Shown here: positions 61,640 to 64,000 of the stretch, one piece after another
Position numbering within the stretch: the first letter of the stretch is position 1
Layout of the letters: the number at the start of each line of letters is the position of its first letter
Assembly (NCBI GenBank): GCA_964397565.1
Contig: CAYNJC010000019.1
Location: forward strand, 1-64,000
Direction: 5' to 3'
DNA: 64,000 nucleotides
From: JAPLST01 sp964397565
GTDB lineage: Bacteria; Auribacterota; UBA3054; JAPLST01
The notes under the pieces: model-generated
The model's database searches: none
The model's input: the letters and a program-made list of their open reading frames with translations, nothing else
Told to the model about the DNA's origin: nothing
Translations under genes and position numbers: made by a program

Positions 61640-61866
61640 GAGCGGCTACACTCTGCTGTGTGCTCTTCCCGCCGGGCCGCGCGGCGCTCCTGCAAGTACG
61701 CCGCACGCTGGGCGTCGAAAAACGCGCGCACGGGCACCTGCCGGTAATCCGGATAGGTCCACGGCAAAACGTCGAATTGCGCGCCTTTGACTAGCAACGT
61801 CACCTCCGCACAAATGCCGTCGCGCAAATAGCCGCAATGTTTTGCAGCCGCATCGGGCGATCACAA
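61640..61866 (-). pseudogene. C-terminal fragment of an unidentified gene
   Basis: A minus-strand frame reading HCGYLRDGICAEVTLLVKG, FDVLPWTYPDYRQVPV and RAFFDAQRAAYLQE looks like the end of a normal protein (aromatic, proline and charge pattern), but it has no start and runs out of the hairpin at 61855. I cannot name the family. Confidence 0.35.
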
Positions 61867-61875
61867 GGATCGCCC
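61855..61875. repeat. GGGCGATC hairpin repeat
   Basis: GGGCGATC, five bases, GATCGCCC, followed by CTAC. It is a perfect 8-bp stem of the type dispersed in many PVC and other environmental genomes. It marks the broken upstream end of the gene fragment at 61640. Confidence 0.55.
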
Positions 61876-62093
61876 CTACCATCGCGTGATGTACAACGCC
61901 GGAGTTGAGACGTTCACGTGATCCGGCGCATTACACTTTACTTACTGCCACGTTCCTGCTACAATTCTTTGCGCGGCGGTGGCGCAGGGAGTTGTCGCGC
62001 ACGTTTTGACACTGCGTGGAGCAATCCACACGTGCTGTTGTTCTGGTTGCACCGGGTGCAGGTAATGATGAACCGTGAACACATGGAAGCTCT

Positions 62094-64000
62094 GTGAGTC
62101 TGAGTTTGATTGACCTGATGATCGTCGGCATACCGTGTGCCGTGGTGTTCGGTGTGGCGCTCTTCATGCGGCGGTATCTGCGAAGCGTGGCGGATTTTCT
62201 GGCGGCCAGCCGGTGCGCCGGCCGGTACGTCATCTGCACGGCAGTCGCCGAGACGGGCGCGTGGGGCATGGGCTTCATCTCATGGCTGGAGGCCTTCTCG
62301 AAGACCGGCTTCTCCCTTAGTCTGTGGAGCACCTTCAGCGGCTTCGTCTACTTCATTCTCGGCTTGATCGGGTTCGTGGTCTATCGCTACCGGCAGACGC
62401 GCGCCTTGACTTTCCATCAGTTCTTCGAGGTGCGCTACAGCCGCGGCGTGCGCGTCCTGGCCAGTTTCCTGAATGTGTTCTCGGGGCTCTTCAGTTTCGG
62501 CATTGCGCCGGCGGCCTGCGCGCGCTTTTTCGTCTACTTTCTGGGCATGCCGGAACACACGTTCATCGCGGGCCTGCACGTGCCGACCTTTATGATTCTC
62601 ATGACCCTCTTTATCGGCGCGAGCCTGTACCTGACCTTGTCGGGCGGGCAGATCAGCGTGATGGTGACCGACTGCCTCGAAGGCCTGATATCGGGCGTGT
62701 TCTATCTCGTGGTGTCCTTCACGATCCTGGCGCTGGTCTCGCATGCGCAGGTGGAAAAGGCGCTGTTGGCGGGCCCGCCGGGCAAATCCTTGATCAACCC
62801 GTTTGACATTGGCAAGCAACCGGACTTCAATGGATGGTTCGTGGTGATCGGCCTGCTGATGAACCTCTACTACTACCGCGGTTCGGGCTGGAGCCAGGGC
62901 TTCGTCGCGGCCGCCAAGAGCCCGCATGAAAGCAAGATGGCCGGCATTCTCGGCATGTGGCGCCAATTCGCCGGCGTGGTGATGGGCGGCCTCGTCTCGG
63001 TCGGCGCGCTGACGCTGCTCAATCACCCGGCCTTTGCCGACAAAGCCGCCGCGGTGCAGCAGCAACTGAGCCGCATCAGCAATCCGCAGTTGCAAACCCA
63101 ATTGCGCATGCCGCTGGCGCTGGGCATGCTGCTGCCGATCGGCGCAAAGGGCGCGTTCCTCGCCATCGCCCTGTTCGGCCTCGTGGCGGGCATGGGCTCG
63201 GCCATGCTCAATTTCGGCAGCACGGTGATCCAGGATGTCGTTTTACCGTTCCGCAAGACCGCATTCGAGCCGCAACAACACATCCGCATCCTGCGCTGGG
63301 CGGTCATCGGCATCGGCGTGTTCGCCCTGCTGTTCAGCGCGATCTACAAACCCGTGGATTATCTCACAATGATTCTCGCCTTGTTCGGCGCGATTTACCT
63401 GGGCGGCATCGGCGCCCCCACGCTCGGCGGCTTGTATTGGAAAAAAGGCACCACCCAGGGTGCCTACACTTCGCTGATCACCGGCGCGACGGTGGCCTTG
63501 CTCGGCCAATTGTTACAGCAAGGCTGGACCTGGATTGCGCCGCATCTGGCGCAGCTCGCCGGGCCGGGGCCCTGCGCGGAGTATCTCACCGCCCACGCGG
63601 CCCGCTGCCCGCTGAACGGCCAGATCCTCGCGTTCATCAGCGTCTTCTGCGCCGGCTCGTCGTATGTTGTCGTCTCGTTGATCACGTGCAAGCAAAACTA
63701 TGACATGGACCGCCTGTTGCATCGCGGCAAGTACGCGGTCGCGTCGGACGTGCAACTGCAGCAGCCCGCCGTGCGTGGGAGATTCTGGTGGCTGGCCAAG
63801 TTCATCGGCATTGATGAGCAGTACACCCGCGGCGACAAATTCCTGGCGTGGGGCATGTTCTCGTGGTCGGCCTTCTGGCAAATCCTGGCGGTGATCATCC
63901 TCGCTTGGAACCTCTTCCTCAAGCGCTGGAGCGACCACTGGTGGTTCAACTACACCTGGGCCACCGGCATTATTCTGCCCCTCGCCATCGGCGTGGCGAC
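62094..64000 (+). CDS. Sodium:solute symporter (SSS family), truncated by window end
   Basis: An open frame of 635 codons with no stop before the window ends. It starts with GTG after GGAAG (five bases apart); an in-frame ATG at 62118 is the alternative. About twelve hydrophobic helices are visible. Helix 1 is LIDLMIVGIPCAVVFGVAL, followed by VADFLAASRCAGRY and the ETGAWGMGFISW sodium-site region; GLVAGMGSAMLNFGSTVIQD is the conserved stretch around helix 8. Long soluble tails at the end suggest one of the larger SSS groups. The substrate is unknown. Confidence 0.88.
   Translation, partial: MSLSLIDLMIVGIPCAVVFGVALFMRRYLRSVADFLAASRCAGRYVICTAVAETGAWGMGFISWLEAFSKTGFSLSLWSTFSGFVYFILGLIGFVVYRYRQTRALTFHQFFEVRYSRGVRVLASFLNVFSGLFSFGIAPAACARFFVYFLGMPEHTFIAGLHVPTFMILMTLFIGASLYLTLSGGQISVMVTDCLEGLISGVFYLVVSFTILALVSHAQVEKALLAGPPGKSLINPFDIGKQPDFNGWFVVIGLLMNLYYYRGSGWSQGFVAAAKSPHESKMAGILGMWRQFAGVVMGGLVSVGALTLLNHPAFADKAAAVQQQLSRISNPQLQTQLRMPLALGMLLPIGAKGAFLAIALFGLVAGMGSAMLNFGSTVIQDVVLPFRKTAFEPQQHIRILRWAVIGIGVFALLFSAIYKPVDYLTMILALFGAIYLGGIGAPTLGGLYWKKGTTQGAYTSLITGATVALLGQLLQQGWTWIAPHLAQLAGPGPCAEYLTAHAARCPLNGQILAFISVFCAGSSYVVVSLITCKQNYDMDRLLHRGKYAVASDVQLQQPAVRGRFWWLAKFIGIDEQYTRGDKFLAWGMFSWSAFWQILAVIILAWNLFLKRWSDHWWFNYTWATGIILPLAIGVA

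Noticed and set aside
61424..61747. Small genes reading through the MITE arms (for example MNALTWCHAN)
   Set aside because: The peptide comes from the repeat end itself and appears next to several copies; no start signal or independent conservation.
1..64000. tRNA or rRNA genes
   Set aside because: No cloverleaf with a T-loop signature or rRNA core sequence was noticed by eye; a covariance-model scan would be needed to exclude them.

Overview
The window is bacterial and GC-rich, and it suggests a Gram-negative member of the PVC group, most likely the Kiritimatiellota/Lentisphaerae/Verrucomicrobia side. The evidence is an outer-membrane assembly factor BamA, a type IV pilus secretin, a series of secreted proteins ending in a PEP-CTERM-like anchor (PEP motif, hydrophobic stretch, Arg/Lys tail), and a small protein resembling the exosortase-associated TIGR04073 family known from this group. 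No rRNA, tRNA or CRISPR array was seen.

Layout. 1-13.4 kb: housekeeping and unknown genes (URO-D-like protein, asnS, HEAT lipoprotein, beta-CASP nuclease, B12-type radical SAM protein, a lower-GC membrane protein, methyltransferase-like and GNAT proteins). 13.4-24.1 kb: a surface-protein region with a deleted PEP pseudogene, two intact PEP proteins, tilS, a 1454-residue three-block beta-helix/PKD protein and a HEAT protein. 24.2-32.1 kb: DTW-domain protein, ROK protein and a pilMNOPQ-pilT operon. 32.1-37.7 kb (minus strand): nucleoside salvage (punA, deoA), with MGMT-like, MIF-like, M14 peptidase-like and thiD genes. 38-45.7 kb: subtilisin-like PEP protein, GtrA, an ArsR-controlled four-domain sulfur-transfer fusion enzyme, a UvrC N-terminal half, ispH and psd. 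45.7-49.7 kb: bamA with two envelope genes. 50.0-58.0 kb (minus strand): a tightly coupled operon joining a MutL/GlmL-like ATPase, a biotinyl/lipoyl-like protein, a small protein and four membrane proteins, interrupted by a four-helix-bundle gene. 58.0-62.1 kb: a decayed accessory zone (repeats, RHS and transposase remnants, another PEP beta-helix gene). 62.1 kb to the end: a sodium:solute symporter running off the window.

Two things stand out. First, the GlmL/membrane-protein operon is a good candidate for an undescribed envelope complex: every junction is close or overlapping, yet no glutamate mutase is present. Second, the intergenic DNA carries several unrelated 'word' repeats that all keep a 7-base period (GAAACTT, GAATATC, AACCCTG, GAATACC and AGTTTTC types). 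These words sit at the ends of genes, including both ends of the four-helix-bundle gene inserted in that operon. There is also a MITE-like family with CTAATGA inverted ends (four copies), a nested palindrome family, and a RAYT-type remnant with inverted repeats on both sides of a PEP gene.
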